The notes: generated by a model from the letters alone, not told the origin. Shown: positions 1 through 9,857, numbered from the stretch's first letter. The stretch: DNA of 64,000 bases from Pedobacter sp. KBW06 (GCF_003852525.1 NZ_QAJL01000004.1:909184-973183); one strand, 5' to 3'. Translations and numbers: made by a program.

Positions 1-1534
1 AATTAGAAATATAATAAAAGGATTAGCTTTAGTCACCCTTGTTTTTGGGGCTACAGGCTGCGAAAAGAATTTTTTGGATATCAATAAGAATCCAAATCTT
101 CCCGAAACAACAACTCCTGAACTGGTTTTGCCGGTGGCATTGGCCAATACCGGAATCGTGGTCAATAACAACATGAATGTTTTAGGAAACCTTCTGACAG
201 GTAACTGGGCACAAGCACCTGATTTTGCCTTTTATCAGCCACAGGAAACTTATGCATTTACACCGTCCAGCTATGATGCGCTTTGGATCCTTATTTATGC
301 AGGTGGACTAAACGACTATAAATATGTAGAGAAGGAAGCAGCAGCTGCAGGTAAAAAGAATGCTGTTGCGATTTCGAAAATCATGCAGGCTTATAATTAT
401 CAGATATTGGTAGATACCTGGGGTGATGTTCCTTTTTCTGAAGCCTTGACCGGTACTGCCATCCTGAACCCTAAATATGATAAAGCAGAAGATGTTTATG
501 ATGGCATTCTTACGCTTATTGATGCAGGGATCGCCAGTATTGATGTTTCTGCAACATCGGATAAGCCAGGAACCAGTGATATTGTGTTCCCGGGTGGTAC
601 GATTACCGCGGAGATGGATAAATGGAAACGTTTTGCCAACACTTTAAAACTTCGTGTTTTACTGCGTCAGTCGCTGATTCCTTCCCGTCTTGCAAAAGTA
701 ACTGCAGGTTTTGCTTCATTGGCAGGCCAGTCCTTTCTTGCTGCGGGTGAAAATGCGGGAACTAATCCCGGATATCTGAATCAAACAGGAAAGTTCAATC
801 CAATATACGGACAATTGGGCTTTAACGTTTCGGGTGCTGAAAGTTCAAACTATCAGGGAACCAGGGCGAATGTTTACGCGGTCAACTATTTGCTTGGCGC
901 CGCTGATCCAAGACTTCCATTGATTTATAAACCAGCAGTAACACCTGCGGTTCCGGGAACTACTTTCGTAGGTGTATATCCGGGAACTACGGCTACACCA
1001 ACTACAAAAAAGGATAACTATTCGGCAATTGGTCCAGGAGTTATACCTCCGCTTGCAAGTAATGGTTTCTCTAAGCCTGCTTACCTGATTACTGCTGCTG
1101 AAAGTTTTTTCCTTCAGGCAGAAGCTTCTCTGGCCGGGTTCCTGAATCCGGGTCCGGCGAATGCAGCTATTGCTTATAACAAAGGAATTGAAGAGTCCTT
1201 CAAACTTCTTGGTTCTACCGCAACAGCAGCAGCAACGTATTATACAACTTCTACCTCGCCATTGGTGAACTGGGCTGCCGCTACAACAGCGAACAGACAA
1301 CTGGAAGCGATCATTACCCAGAAATGGGTTTCAAATAATGGCTTTAATGGTGGTGAGTGCTGGGCTGAATACCGTAGAACTGGTTTCCCTACTAATCTTC
1401 CGGTTGGATTACTGAATATCAGTGGTGGAAAACTGCCATTGCGTGTTCCGTATACTCAGGGTGAGATTGCTGCCAATGCGGCTAATGTGCCTAACATTAA
1501 CATTTTTACCTCTAAAATTTTCTGGCAAAAATAA
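1..1534 (+). CDS. SusD/RagB-like outer-membrane lipoprotein (5' end outside window)
   Basis: Surface glycan- or nutrient-binding lipoprotein that caps a SusC-type TonB channel. The open frame runs into the window from the left edge (frame starting at base 2). It shows the end of a lipoprotein signal peptide, GATGC, with the lipobox Cys codon at 59-61, followed by FLDINKNPN, typical of the mature start of SusD-like proteins. The true start codon therefore lies just upstream of the window; the TTG at 74 is internal. Mature length is about 490 residues, and the C-terminal part has the GGECWAEYRRTGFP motif seen in the SusD-like_2 subgroup. Its SusC partner should lie immediately upstream, outside the window. 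A strong terminator follows. The substrate cannot be told from the sequence. Confidence 0.9.
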   Translation, partial: IRNIIKGLALVTLVFGATGCEKNFLDINKNPNLPETTTPELVLPVALANTGIVVNNNMNVLGNLLTGNWAQAPDFAFYQPQETYAFTPSSYDALWILIYAGGLNDYKYVEKEAAAAGKKNAVAISKIMQAYNYQILVDTWGDVPFSEALTGTAILNPKYDKAEDVYDGILTLIDAGIASIDVSATSDKPGTSDIVFPGGTITAEMDKWKRFANTLKLRVLLRQSLIPSRLAKVTAGFASLAGQSFLAAGENAGTNPGYLNQTGKFNPIYGQLGFNVSGAESSNYQGTRANVYAVNYLLGAADPRLPLIYKPAVTPAVPGTTFVGVYPGTTATPTTKKDNYSAIGPGVIPPLASNGFSKPAYLITAAESFFLQAEASLAGFLNPGPANAAIAYNKGIEESFKLLGSTATAAATYYTTSTSPLVNWAAATTANRQLEAIITQKWVSNNGFNGGECWAEYRRTGFPTNLPVGLLNISGGKLPLRVPYTQGEIAANAANVPNINIFTSKIFWQK

Positions 1535-1560
1535 GTTAACCTTTCAGTTTTAAAATACTA

Positions 1561-1597
1561 AAGAGCCTGTGTCAAGAATTGACACAGGCTCTTTTTT
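1561..1597 (+). terminator. Rho-independent terminator after first SusD gene
   Basis: A perfect 15-bp inverted repeat (AAGAGCCTGTGTCAA with its complement) around a GAA loop, followed by a run of T. It ends the transcript of the SusD gene and isolates it from the next SusCD pair. Confidence 0.9.
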
Positions 1598-1772
1598 CGT
1601 TAAAGGCATTTTTGTAAGGTGCTGGGGCTGATTCTGTTTGTTTATATTTTTTACAATAAAAGGCTTGTAAAGCTCTGAGAATGGTGGTTTTATTACACTT
1701 TTTGATAAAAGCCACAAATCGTTAATTTTTTTGCTAAATAATGGAAATGTTACATATATTGGGTTAACTATT

Positions 1773-1780
1773 AACTAACC
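1773..1780 (+). promoter_or_regulatory. AACTAACC leader motif upstream of susC
   Basis: AACTAACC lies 16 bases before the ATG of this SusC gene. The same octamer occurs 12 bases before the start codons of the other two SusC genes in the window (10449-10456 and 31969-31976). The conservation is seen directly; a role in translation or mRNA stability is inference. Confidence 0.4.
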
Positions 1781-1796
1781 TAAATTTTACGTTTTT

Positions 1797-4700
1797 ATGA
1801 AAAAACTTGTACAGAGTTTGTTCATTCTGTTGTTTGTCGCGACCAGCGCGATAGCTCAGGAGAGAACAATTACCGGGACAGTTACCGACGACAGCGATGG
1901 CAAACCGCTTCCGGGAGTAACAATTCGATTAAAAGGGGCCAAGGGTGGTACCCAGTCAGGCTCGGACGGCCGATTTACTTTAAAAGCTCCCTCCGGAGCA
2001 CATGCATTGGAGTTTTCTTATCTGGGTTATGTTTCCCAATCTAAGAACATTGGTACCTCAAATGTCGTAAATATTGCACTGGAATCAGATTCCAAGGCAT
2101 TGACAGAAGTGGTGGTAACCGGTTATGGCACGACCAAGAAAAAGGACTTTACAGGTTCGGCCGCTACAATTAAAGGAGATGACCTGAAAGACAGGCCTGT
2201 TCAGAGTTTTGTACAGGGGATGACAGGACAAGCTGCCGGTGTGAGCATCATTCAGCCGAATGGTTTACTAAACAATCCTCCAGTGATCCGGGTGAGGGGC
2301 GTGAGTTCAATTTCATTGAGCTCGTTTCCATTGGTGATTGTAGATGGAATTCCTTTCCCTACTACAGATGCATCTGCAAACTCCACCACCAATAATCCAT
2401 TGGGTGATATTAACCCAAATGATATTGAATCTATCGATATCCTTAAAGATGCGGCCTCAACAGCCTTGTATGGTTCGAGAGCAGCAGCAGGGGTATTGGT
2501 GATTACGACAAAAAAGGGAAAAAAAGGAGATGCCCGTGTAGGCTATGATGGCTGGTTTGGAGTGAACAATGCTGTTCGCTTACCAGAGCTCCTGAATGCG
2601 CAGCAGTACATGGACGTTAAGAATGCAGCACTTAAAAATGCGGTTGCATTAAATCCAAACGTGGTTCCAGTCTCTCAAAGAGATGCAAATGGAAATGGCT
2701 TTCTTCCTTCGTATAACGCAGACGGATCCTTAGTAGATACAAGATGGTATGATGAGGTATATAGAACCGCATATTCTCAGAACCATAGTGTAACCGTTAG
2801 CGGGGGTACAGACAAAACAACGTATTACATGTCTGGCGGGCTTTCTGATCAGAATGGCTTTTTGAAGAAAAACACCTTTAAAAGGTATTCAGGAAGGGTG
2901 AATTTAACGCATCAGGCTACGGACTGGTTGAAGTTGAATTTGAACATGAATTATAACAACAGCTTAAATGAGTCGCCTAACAGCGGATCTTCTCCGGGTG
3001 CTGCGTTTAACTCTTCCGGTTTAGGCCGTATTGTGGTTGCCATTGCACCGAATGTTGCGCCAAGAAATCCGGATGGATCTTATAACATGACCGTTAACTC
3101 GGTAGGAAATGGTGCCAATTTAGTTCCAAGCAACTGGGCACATCCAACTGTTTTAATCGAAAAGGATAAAAACAGCTCTGAAACAAACCGCTTCTTAGCG
3201 AACCTGGGTGCTGATTTTAAACTTGCTGAAGGCCTAAATTTCAGAACTAATTATTCCTGGGACAGAAGTAATGTGGAGAATATAAGGTTCCTGAATCCTT
3301 TTCAGGGAGACGGTGTTACACCGGGAGGTCGCGCGACCAATCAGAACACCAGAAGAAATAACTGGAACTGGATCAATACCCTGCAATACAATAAATCTTT
3401 TGATGGCGTTCATAACCTGAACGTGACTGTAGGTTCCGACGTTCAAAAGACAAGAACTGAAAACTGGGGCTCTACACGTGATAAATTGGGCGACCCAACC
3501 TTTTTTGATCAGTTTCAGGGAACTTATGTAACCAATGTCCCTTCCGGAAATTCGATCGATCAGATTTCTTTTGAAGCCTATCTTGCGAGTGTAAGCTATA
3601 ACTACAATGGAAAGTACTTTATCAGTGGTAACTTTAGAAGAGATGGAAATTCGGGACTGGCTGCAGGAAGGAAATGGGGTAACTTTGGAGGTGGATCCGT
3701 TGGCTGGTCTATTTCGCAGGAGGATTTCTTTAAGAACTCAGGCCTGGCCAATACCGTAAACAACCTCCGTCTGCGTGCAAGCTTTGGTAAAGTTGGAAAC
3801 GGAAATGTTGGGGCTTACAATGAATATACGACCTATAGTCCGGCAATATATGGGGGCACACCTTTCGCCTGGTACTATAATAAAGCAGGAAATAAAGACC
3901 TGACCTGGGAAACCAGTACTCAGACCGACATTGGGATCAACCTCGGCTTATGGAACGACAGACTGACACTTGAAGCCGATTATTTCTATAAAAATATCAA
4001 CAACCTGATCCTTGATGTTCCTCAGGCTCCGTCTAAAGGAATCCCTGAAGATTTGATTGCAGGAGGAAGTATTTTGGCGAACGTTGGTTCGATGTATAAC
4101 AAGGGCTTTGAGCTTGGAATCGGGGGTCTTCCGGTTAAAACGGATAAATTCAGCTGGAAAGTAAACCTGAACGTTACCTTCCTTAAAAATAAAGTTACCG
4201 AACTTGACCCTACAGTGAAACAATTGATCGGAACTACCGGTGGATTGGAGTCTGCAAGTATTACTAAAGTTGGGGAGCCAATTGGTAGTATTTATGCCGT
4301 AAGAACCAAAGGTGTAAACCCTGAAAACGGAAGAAGAATATTCATCAACGCCGCCGGTCGCGAGGTACAATACCTTCATCAGGGAGGTGTTAATGCCTGG
4401 ACTTATCTTGACGGGACTGTAGCACCAAGTGCGGCAGGAGATGCACAGGTGATTGGCGGGACCTTACCAAAGTGGTACGGAGGGTTTAACAATACCTTTA
4501 CTTACGGGAATTTTGACCTGAACCTGATGTTTACTTTCTCCGGAGGTAACTATATCTATAATGGATCACGTGCAGGACTATTGGATCAACGTTTCTGGAA
4601 CAATTCCACCGAGATTCTGAAAGCATGGACCGCTCCGGGACAGAACACCAATATCCCGAGAACAGTGTATTCAGATAACGTTTCCAACGGATCTTCTTTT

Positions 4701-4970
4701 GCAATCAGCGATAATGTGGAAAAGGGTGATTTCTTACGTTTGCAGACTGCAACAATAGGATACAGACTTCCAAAAACATTGATAAGCCGTGCAGGGATCA
4801 ATAGCCTTAGACTTTACGCTTCTGTAAATAATGCTTTTTTAATTACCAATTATTCGGGGGTAGATCCTGAGATCTCTACCAATGGTAATTCTACACTTTC
4901 AAGTGGTGTGGAGCGTAATACCATCCCTCAGGGAAGGGCATTTACTTTTGGTCTTAGTATTGGATTATAA
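1797..4970 (+). CDS. SusC/RagA-type TonB-linked outer-membrane transporter
   Basis: TonB-dependent channel that imports oligosaccharides or peptides with its SusD partner. The 1057 residues begin with a signal peptide ending in AIAQ. A carboxypeptidase-D-like (CarboxypepD_reg) domain follows, roughly residues 23-100. Then comes the SusC signature TEVVVTGYG, the plug (about 115-235, with the DILKDAASTALYGSRAAAGVLVITTKKG block) and a beta-barrel ending in aromatic-rich C-terminal strands. There is no STN domain, so it probably does not signal to an anti-sigma factor. It lies 18 bp upstream of its SusD gene. The first 30 residues are almost identical to those of the SusC at 10469, while the barrels diverge. 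The substrate is unknown. Confidence 0.95.
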   Translation: MKKLVQSLFILLFVATSAIAQERTITGTVTDDSDGKPLPGVTIRLKGAKGGTQSGSDGRFTLKAPSGAHALEFSYLGYVSQSKNIGTSNVVNIALESDSKALTEVVVTGYGTTKKKDFTGSAATIKGDDLKDRPVQSFVQGMTGQAAGVSIIQPNGLLNNPPVIRVRGVSSISLSSFPLVIVDGIPFPTTDASANSTTNNPLGDINPNDIESIDILKDAASTALYGSRAAAGVLVITTKKGKKGDARVGYDGWFGVNNAVRLPELLNAQQYMDVKNAALKNAVALNPNVVPVSQRDANGNGFLPSYNADGSLVDTRWYDEVYRTAYSQNHSVTVSGGTDKTTYYMSGGLSDQNGFLKKNTFKRYSGRVNLTHQATDWLKLNLNMNYNNSLNESPNSGSSPGAAFNSSGLGRIVVAIAPNVAPRNPDGSYNMTVNSVGNGANLVPSNWAHPTVLIEKDKNSSETNRFLANLGADFKLAEGLNFRTNYSWDRSNVENIRFLNPFQGDGVTPGGRATNQNTRRNNWNWINTLQYNKSFDGVHNLNVTVGSDVQKTRTENWGSTRDKLGDPTFFDQFQGTYVTNVPSGNSIDQISFEAYLASVSYNYNGKYFISGNFRRDGNSGLAAGRKWGNFGGGSVGWSISQEDFFKNSGLANTVNNLRLRASFGKVGNGNVGAYNEYTTYSPAIYGGTPFAWYYNKAGNKDLTWETSTQTDIGINLGLWNDRLTLEADYFYKNINNLILDVPQAPSKGIPEDLIAGGSILANVGSMYNKGFELGIGGLPVKTDKFSWKVNLNVTFLKNKVTELDPTVKQLIGTTGGLESASITKVGEPIGSIYAVRTKGVNPENGRRIFINAAGREVQYLHQGGVNAWTYLDGTVAPSAAGDAQVIGGTLPKWYGGFNNTFTYGNFDLNLMFTFSGGNYIYNGSRAGLLDQRFWNNSTEILKAWTAPGQNTNIPRTVYSDNVSNGSSFAISDNVEKGDFLRLQTATIGYRLPKTLISRAGINSLRLYASVNNAFLITNYSGVDPEISTNGNSTLSSGVERNTIPQGRAFTFGLSIGL

Positions 4971-4988
4971 TATTTAAAGAGAATATTC

Positions 4989-6485
4989 ATGAAAATTTTT
5001 CATATAAAAACATATAAATTGAAGATCGCCACAGTGGCTATTCTTGCAATTCCTTTAATTGGGAGTATTTCTTCCTGCAAAAAGGATTTTTTGACGGCAG
5101 AGCCTGAGCTGACTTTGCCTGAAGCGGAAGCTTTTGCTAATCCGACCAGGATTCTGGCGCAGGTAAACGGACTCTATTTTTCGATCAAATCAGGTGCATT
5201 TTTAGGAGGACGATACCTCATTTATAATGACATCAGGGCCGAAGAATTCAGTAACCGGACCAGTAACGGGGTAACAGGACTGACCGTTTATCAAGGTACA
5301 AATGTTGCTTCCGATACGTATATCGCAAGATTATGGTCGCAGGGGTACATTACCATTAACCGGGTAAACTTGTTTCTTAAAGGGATGACTGACCATCCGG
5401 GGGTATTGACTCAGGCTGTCAGTGATAACTATGTGGCAGAGGCGAAGTTTTTAAGAGCATTGTCTTACTTCTCTTTAATACAAATCTTTGCCAAGCCATA
5501 TTTGCTGGACAATGGTGCGTCCAGAGGCATGCCTTTACGCTTGCTTCCGGAAACAAACCTGCAGAATAACCGTTTAAAAAGCAGTTCTGTGGCAGCCATC
5601 TATGCCCAGGTCTTAAAAGACCTGAATGAGGCGGAAACAGGCTTGCCGAATACGCAGGGAGATGCCCTTGGAAATACCACAAGAGCACATAAAAATACGG
5701 CTATTGCCTTGAAAACCAGGGTTTATTTAGCTATGGGTAAATATGATAAGGTTATTGAAGAAGGAAATAAACTGGTCTCACAAACGGCTCCTTTTATTAC
5801 GGTTGATGCGGCAAGGGTAGGTCATGCTCTACAGGCAAATGTTGTAAACGTTTTTGCGGCACCTTACACCACTTCTGAATCTATCCTTTCCTTTCCTTTT
5901 GCAGAGACAAACGTTCCAAATACTCAAAATCAACTTGGGTATTATTTCAATGTAGGGAATGGTAACCTGGAGTATTCTTTGAATATTACGGGAGCGGGAA
6001 TTTATGCTGATCCTTCCTGGAGGGCCACTGATGCCAGAAAAACAGGGTTGACTGCCACTTCTTCTTTTGCAGGCAGAACTTATACTTATCCGACTAAATT
6101 TAAGGGGATCAATCCTTTCCTGGATTCGGCTCCGGTGATCAGGTATGCAGAGGTATTATTGAATCTTGCCGAAGCAGAAGCGCTGAATCCTGGTGGAAAC
6201 CTGGTTCGTTCCAGAGCGTTATTGGATGCAGTTCGTAAACGTTCAGATCCAACTTACGATTTTGGTGTGCTGGCTACTTCTGCAGATCTGCTGGCTGCAA
6301 TCCTGAAAGAAAGAAGAATCGAGTTCCTGACGGAAGGTATGCGCTATAATGACCTGGCGAGAAGAGTAGCGCCCATCCCATCATTTGGTGCTGGTTCGGT
6401 TTCTATTCCGGTAACAGATCCACGTTATACATTCCCGATTCCGCTTCAGGAAACAAATACAAATCCTGAAGTAAATAACATGTAG
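4989..6485 (+). CDS. SusD/RagB family nutrient-binding lipoprotein
   Basis: Partner of the SusC gene that ends 18 bp upstream; the two are surely co-transcribed. The 498-residue protein has a long N-region and hydrophobic core, then the lipobox SISSC with Cys at about residue 30, giving a lipoprotein exported to the outer-membrane surface. The tetratricopeptide-like SusD fold is indicated by the AEAKFLRALSYFSLIQIF segment (about residues 150-168), typical of the RagB/SusD N-terminal domain. The C-terminal RRIEFLTEGMRYNDLAR block is also typical. It belongs to the classical RagB/SusD group, unlike the SusD-like_2 type proteins at 1, 13579 and probably 35510. A terminator follows. Confidence 0.94.
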   Translation: MKIFHIKTYKLKIATVAILAIPLIGSISSCKKDFLTAEPELTLPEAEAFANPTRILAQVNGLYFSIKSGAFLGGRYLIYNDIRAEEFSNRTSNGVTGLTVYQGTNVASDTYIARLWSQGYITINRVNLFLKGMTDHPGVLTQAVSDNYVAEAKFLRALSYFSLIQIFAKPYLLDNGASRGMPLRLLPETNLQNNRLKSSSVAAIYAQVLKDLNEAETGLPNTQGDALGNTTRAHKNTAIALKTRVYLAMGKYDKVIEEGNKLVSQTAPFITVDAARVGHALQANVVNVFAAPYTTSESILSFPFAETNVPNTQNQLGYYFNVGNGNLEYSLNITGAGIYADPSWRATDARKTGLTATSSFAGRTYTYPTKFKGINPFLDSAPVIRYAEVLLNLAEAEALNPGGNLVRSRALLDAVRKRSDPTYDFGVLATSADLLAAILKERRIEFLTEGMRYNDLARRVAPIPSFGAGSVSIPVTDPRYTFPIPLQETNTNPEVNNM

Positions 6486-6504
6486 GGATTAAATGATTTT
6501 TAAC

Positions 6505-6540
6505 AAAAAAGGCCGGTTTTTATAAAAACCGGCCTTTTTT
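6505..6540 (+). terminator. Rho-independent terminator after SusCD pair
   Basis: Inverted repeat GGCCGGTTTTT / AAAAACCGGCC with a minimal loop, flanked by A-runs and T-runs, so it could act in both directions. It lies 20 bp after the SusD stop codon. Confidence 0.9.
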
Positions 6541-6680
6541 GTTGCTTGCTTATCCAGCGTATATCCTTAAATATGCTTGTCGTAATTAACGGGTTTTCTC
6601 CCTTGCTAATCAGGCTTTATCTAAAAACTGATCTGTCTTTTTTTGCAAAAGCTTAGTTGCTGATGTTCTTTGCGGGTTTT

Positions 6681-7580
6681 TTATAAATACTTTAATGATA
6701 CCTTTTTCTGTTCGACAGAGAGTCTTGCCTTTTTTCCGACAATTAAGGCCCTGTTGTCATCGATATGACCAACCGGAAAATTGAAACATACAGGGTATCC
6801 ATATTCCTTTACCAGATCCAGAATCAACTGTTCGGGACTTGATCCGAATGGAATGTCTTCAGGTTTAATGCCAGTAAAAGCACCTACAATCAGGCCCTTT
6901 AACCGGGATAATTTGCCACTGCGCTTTAGCATCCACATCATTCGGTCTATGGCATATTCCTGTTCGCCAACATCTTCCAGGAACAAAATCTTATCTGTGT
7001 AATCTACTGCTGAAGCGGAGCCTTCGGTTGCCACCAACAGGGTTAGGTTTCCTCCTATGACAATGCCTTCTGCAATCCCTTCCAAATTTTTAAACCCGCT
7101 GTTATATTCGTAGGAAAGCGGTTCTCCGAATAGTACTTTCCTTAAGGACTCCAGTGATTCAGGAGAAGCATCCTCAAAAGTTTTAGGCATTTGTCCATGG
7201 ATGCTTTGCGTATTCAGTACAGCTAAAAGATGAGAAAGCAAAATCGTGAGGTCGCTGAAACCGATGAGCCATTTGGGATCTTCTTTAAAACCGGTAAAAT
7301 CAAGTTCGTCAATGATTCTAATGGTTCCGTACCCTCCTCTGGAAGCAATAATGGCGCGGATGTCAGGATCGTCCAAAAAGCTTTGAAGGTCTCTTGTGCG
7401 CTGTGCGTCAGTTCCGGCAAACTGATGGTATCCGGCATAAATGTTTTCTCCGGGAACAACTTCCAGTCCCCACTGCTCCAAAATCGCGATGGCACTATTA
7501 ATGTCTCCTGGTAATTTCTTTGCTGGGGAAACGATTGCAATTTTGTCTCCTTTTTTTAAATGAGCTGGCTGTTTAATCAT
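6681..7580 (-). CDS. LD-carboxypeptidase (peptidase family S66)
   Basis: Muramoyl-tetrapeptide carboxypeptidase that removes the terminal D-alanine from murein tetrapeptides during cell-wall recycling. About 299 residues, normal for S66. Visible motifs are IAIVSPA near the N-terminus and the RGGYG block at about residue 83. GFSD holds the nucleophilic Ser (about residue 108). LEDVGE holds the catalytic Glu, and GHIDDN the catalytic His. No signal peptide is evident, so it is probably cytoplasmic like LdcA. I chose the ATG at 7580, giving MIKQPAHLKKGD; an upstream ATG at 7604 would extend it by eight residues into the metG promoter. It is divergent from metG. Confidence 0.9.
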   Translation of the reverse strand: MIKQPAHLKKGDKIAIVSPAKKLPGDINSAIAILEQWGLEVVPGENIYAGYHQFAGTDAQRTRDLQSFLDDPDIRAIIASRGGYGTIRIIDELDFTGFKEDPKWLIGFSDLTILLSHLLAVLNTQSIHGQMPKTFEDASPESLESLRKVLFGEPLSYEYNSGFKNLEGIAEGIVIGGNLTLLVATEGSASAVDYTDKILFLEDVGEQEYAIDRMMWMLKRSGKLSRLKGLIVGAFTGIKPEDIPFGSSPEQLILDLVKEYGYPVCFNFPVGHIDDNRALIVGKKARLSVEQKKVSLKYL

Positions 7581-7592
7581 GGGTAAAACACT

Positions 7593-7600
7593 TATATTTG
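7593..7600 (+). promoter_or_regulatory. -7 element of metG promoter
   Basis: TATATTTG is a perfect match to the Bacteroidota -7 consensus TAnnTTTG. A weak -33-like TTTA lies 17 bases upstream, inside the start of the LD-carboxypeptidase gene. Transcription would start near 7604-7607, downstream of the ATG at 7579, which argues for translation from the TTG at 7621. Confidence 0.65.
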
Positions 7601-7620
7601 ACAAAATAATAAAAATAGTT

Positions 7621-9729
7621 TTGGATAATAGTAAAATAAAGAGATATACGGTTACGGCCGCTTTGCCTTATACCAACGGACCAGTGCATATTGGACACTT
7701 AGCAGGTGTTTATCTACCTGCGGATACTTATGTAAGGTATCTGCGTTCGAATAAAAGAGATGTGAAATTTATCTGCGGATCTGATGAAAATGGTGTGCCC
7801 ATTACCCTTAAAGCTAAAAGGGAGGGGGTAACTCCTCAGGTTATTGTTGATAAATACCATAAAATCATCGGTGATTCTTTTAAGGAATTCGGCGTTTCCT
7901 TTGATATTTATCACCGGACTTCCTCTTTAATGCACCATCAGACGGCTTCAGACTTCTTTGAAAACCTTTATGATAAAGGGGTGTTTACGGAAGAAGTGAC
8001 AGAACAATACTACGATGAAAAAGCACAAACATTCCTTGCCGACAGGTACATTACCGGAACCTGTCCGAAGTGTGGAAATGAAAATGCTTATGGCGATCAA
8101 TGTGAGAATTGCGGAAGTACCTTAAATGCGACCGATCTGATCAATCCTAAGTCTACTCTTTCAGGAGAAAAGCCGGTAAGGAAAGAAACTAAAAATTGGT
8201 TTTTACCGCTGGATAAATATGAAGGCCAGCTTAGAGCATATATAGAAAGCCATAAAGAATGGCGTCCGAATGTTTATGGACAATGTCAGTCATGGTTAAA
8301 TGCAGGATTGCAGCCCCGTGCAATGACCAGGGATCTGGATTGGGGAGTAAAAGTTCCCGTTAAAGATGCTGAAGGTAAAGTGTTATATGTTTGGTTCGAT
8401 GCGCCGATCGGTTATATTTCCGCAACAAAAGAATTGTTTGAGTATGCCCGTCTGGATGTCTGGAATCCTAAGGCTGAAGAATATTATATCAATAAAACAG
8501 GATTAATAAAGGGAAACTGGGAAGATTATTGGAAAGATGAAGAAACAAAATTGGTTCATTTCATCGGCAAAGACAATATCGTTTTCCATTGTGTGATTTT
8601 TCCGGCAATGTTAATGGCTCATGGTGATTATACCTTAGCGGATAATGTGCCTGCAAATGAGTTCCTGAATCTGGAAGGTCAGAAAATATCGACTTCTAAA
8701 AACTGGGCAGTCTGGTTAAATGAGTATTTGCTGGAATTCAAGGGTAAACAAGATGTATTACGTTATGTGCTAACTGCTACTGCCCCTGAAACTAAGGATA
8801 ATGATTTTACCTGGAAAGATTTTCAGGCGAGAAACAACAATGAACTGGTTGCCATCTTAGGTAATTTCATCAACAGGGTGACGGTATTAACGCATAAATA
8901 TTTTGGCGGTAAAGTGCCAATGCGCATGGAGGTTACTCCGGTTGATCAGGAGGTGATTGATGAACTTGCTGCTTTCCCGGCCAGAATCAGTGCGTCAATA
9001 GAAAATTACCGTTTCAGAGAAGCTTTATCTGAGGTGATGAACGTTGCCCGTCTGGGAAATAAATACCTGGCGGAAACGGAGCCCTGGAAAGTGATTAAAA
9101 CGGATGAAGACAGGGTTCGTACGATTTTAAATATCAGCCTGCAAATTGCAGCAAACATAGAAATACTGATTGAGCCGTTTTTGCCTTTTACAGCCGATAA
9201 GCTAATGAAAATGCTGAATTATGGCGGTCATCAATGGGCTGATGCAGGCAGAGTAGATTTACTTCACCGCGGCCATCAGCTGAATGAGCCACAATTGCTG
9301 TTCGAAAAGATCGAGGATGAAGAAGTGCAGGCGCAAATTGATAAGTTGAACCAAAGTAAGGCAGATAATACAGTAAATAATGCTGTTGTTGCTCCTGCCA
9401 AGGAAAACATTCAATTTGAACAATTTGGTGCGATCGATATTCGTGTGGCTACCATTATTGCTGCTGAAAAGGTAGAAAAGACAAAGAAATTGTTGAAATT
9501 AACCCTGGATACGGGAATAGATGAACGGACTGTTGTATCTGGTATTGCCGAATATTTTAAACCGGAAGATATTGTAGGTCAACAGGTAAGCGTGGTTGTG
9601 AACCTGGCTCCCAGGGAAATTAAGGGAATTTTATCACAAGGAATGATATTAATGTCTGAAAATTCAGAAGGAAAACTTACTTTTGTGGCTCCTATACAAA
9701 ACCATAGTAATGGCAGCGTAATAAAATAG
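7621..9729 (+). CDS. metG: Methionine--tRNA ligase
   Basis: Class I aminoacyl-tRNA synthetase that charges tRNA-Met in the cytoplasm. The Rossmann domain starts with KRYTVTAALPY and carries the HIGH motif VHIGH at about residues 22-26. The zinc knuckle CPKCGNENAYGDQCENCG is complete, and the KMSKS loop reads KISTSK. The anticodon-binding helical domain is followed by a C-terminal EMAP-II-like tRNA-binding domain (about the last 105 residues, from FEQFGAIDIRVATI), which mediates dimerisation in this family. The in-frame ATG at 7579 overlaps the divergent start codon and lies upstream of the predicted transcription start. I therefore prefer the TTG at 7621 (702 residues); with the ATG the protein would have 716. 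Confidence 0.96.
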   Translation: MDNSKIKRYTVTAALPYTNGPVHIGHLAGVYLPADTYVRYLRSNKRDVKFICGSDENGVPITLKAKREGVTPQVIVDKYHKIIGDSFKEFGVSFDIYHRTSSLMHHQTASDFFENLYDKGVFTEEVTEQYYDEKAQTFLADRYITGTCPKCGNENAYGDQCENCGSTLNATDLINPKSTLSGEKPVRKETKNWFLPLDKYEGQLRAYIESHKEWRPNVYGQCQSWLNAGLQPRAMTRDLDWGVKVPVKDAEGKVLYVWFDAPIGYISATKELFEYARLDVWNPKAEEYYINKTGLIKGNWEDYWKDEETKLVHFIGKDNIVFHCVIFPAMLMAHGDYTLADNVPANEFLNLEGQKISTSKNWAVWLNEYLLEFKGKQDVLRYVLTATAPETKDNDFTWKDFQARNNNELVAILGNFINRVTVLTHKYFGGKVPMRMEVTPVDQEVIDELAAFPARISASIENYRFREALSEVMNVARLGNKYLAETEPWKVIKTDEDRVRTILNISLQIAANIEILIEPFLPFTADKLMKMLNYGGHQWADAGRVDLLHRGHQLNEPQLLFEKIEDEEVQAQIDKLNQSKADNTVNNAVVAPAKENIQFEQFGAIDIRVATIIAAEKVEKTKKLLKLTLDTGIDERTVVSGIAEYFKPEDIVGQQVSVVVNLAPREIKGILSQGMILMSENSEGKLTFVAPIQNHSNGSVIK

Positions 9730-9734
9730 GTACT

Positions 9735-9806
9735 GGTCCCGTAGTTCAACGGATAGAATAGAAGTTTCCTAAACTTTAGATATGAGTTCGATTCTCGTCG
9801 GGACCA
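9735..9806 (+). tRNA. tRNA-Arg (anticodon CCT)
   Basis: A 72-nt cloverleaf. The acceptor stem GGTCCCG pairs with CGGGACC, with discriminator A at 9806. The D arm has GTTCAACGGATAGAAT. The anticodon loop TTCCTAA gives anticodon CCT, reading AGG. The T arm carries the canonical TTCGATT loop. The 3' CCA is not encoded. It begins 5 bp after the metG stop codon and is followed by a terminator, so it may be co-transcribed with metG. Confidence 0.93.
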
Positions 9807-9824
9807 CTTTTTAAATGACTTGAG

Positions 9825-9857
9825 ATGGCTTTCCTTTATAAGGAAGGCCATTTTTGT
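9825..9857 (+). terminator. Terminator after tRNA-Arg
   Basis: A 12-bp stem (ATGGCTTTCCTT with AAGGAAGGCCAT, one G-T pair) around a 3-base loop, followed by TTTTTGTTTTTT. It ends the metG/tRNA transcript. Confidence 0.85.

Noticed and set aside
845..1300. Open frame of 151 codons on the minus strand
   Set aside because: It lies wholly inside the SusD coding region; its Cys- and Ser-rich composition is that of a shadow frame.
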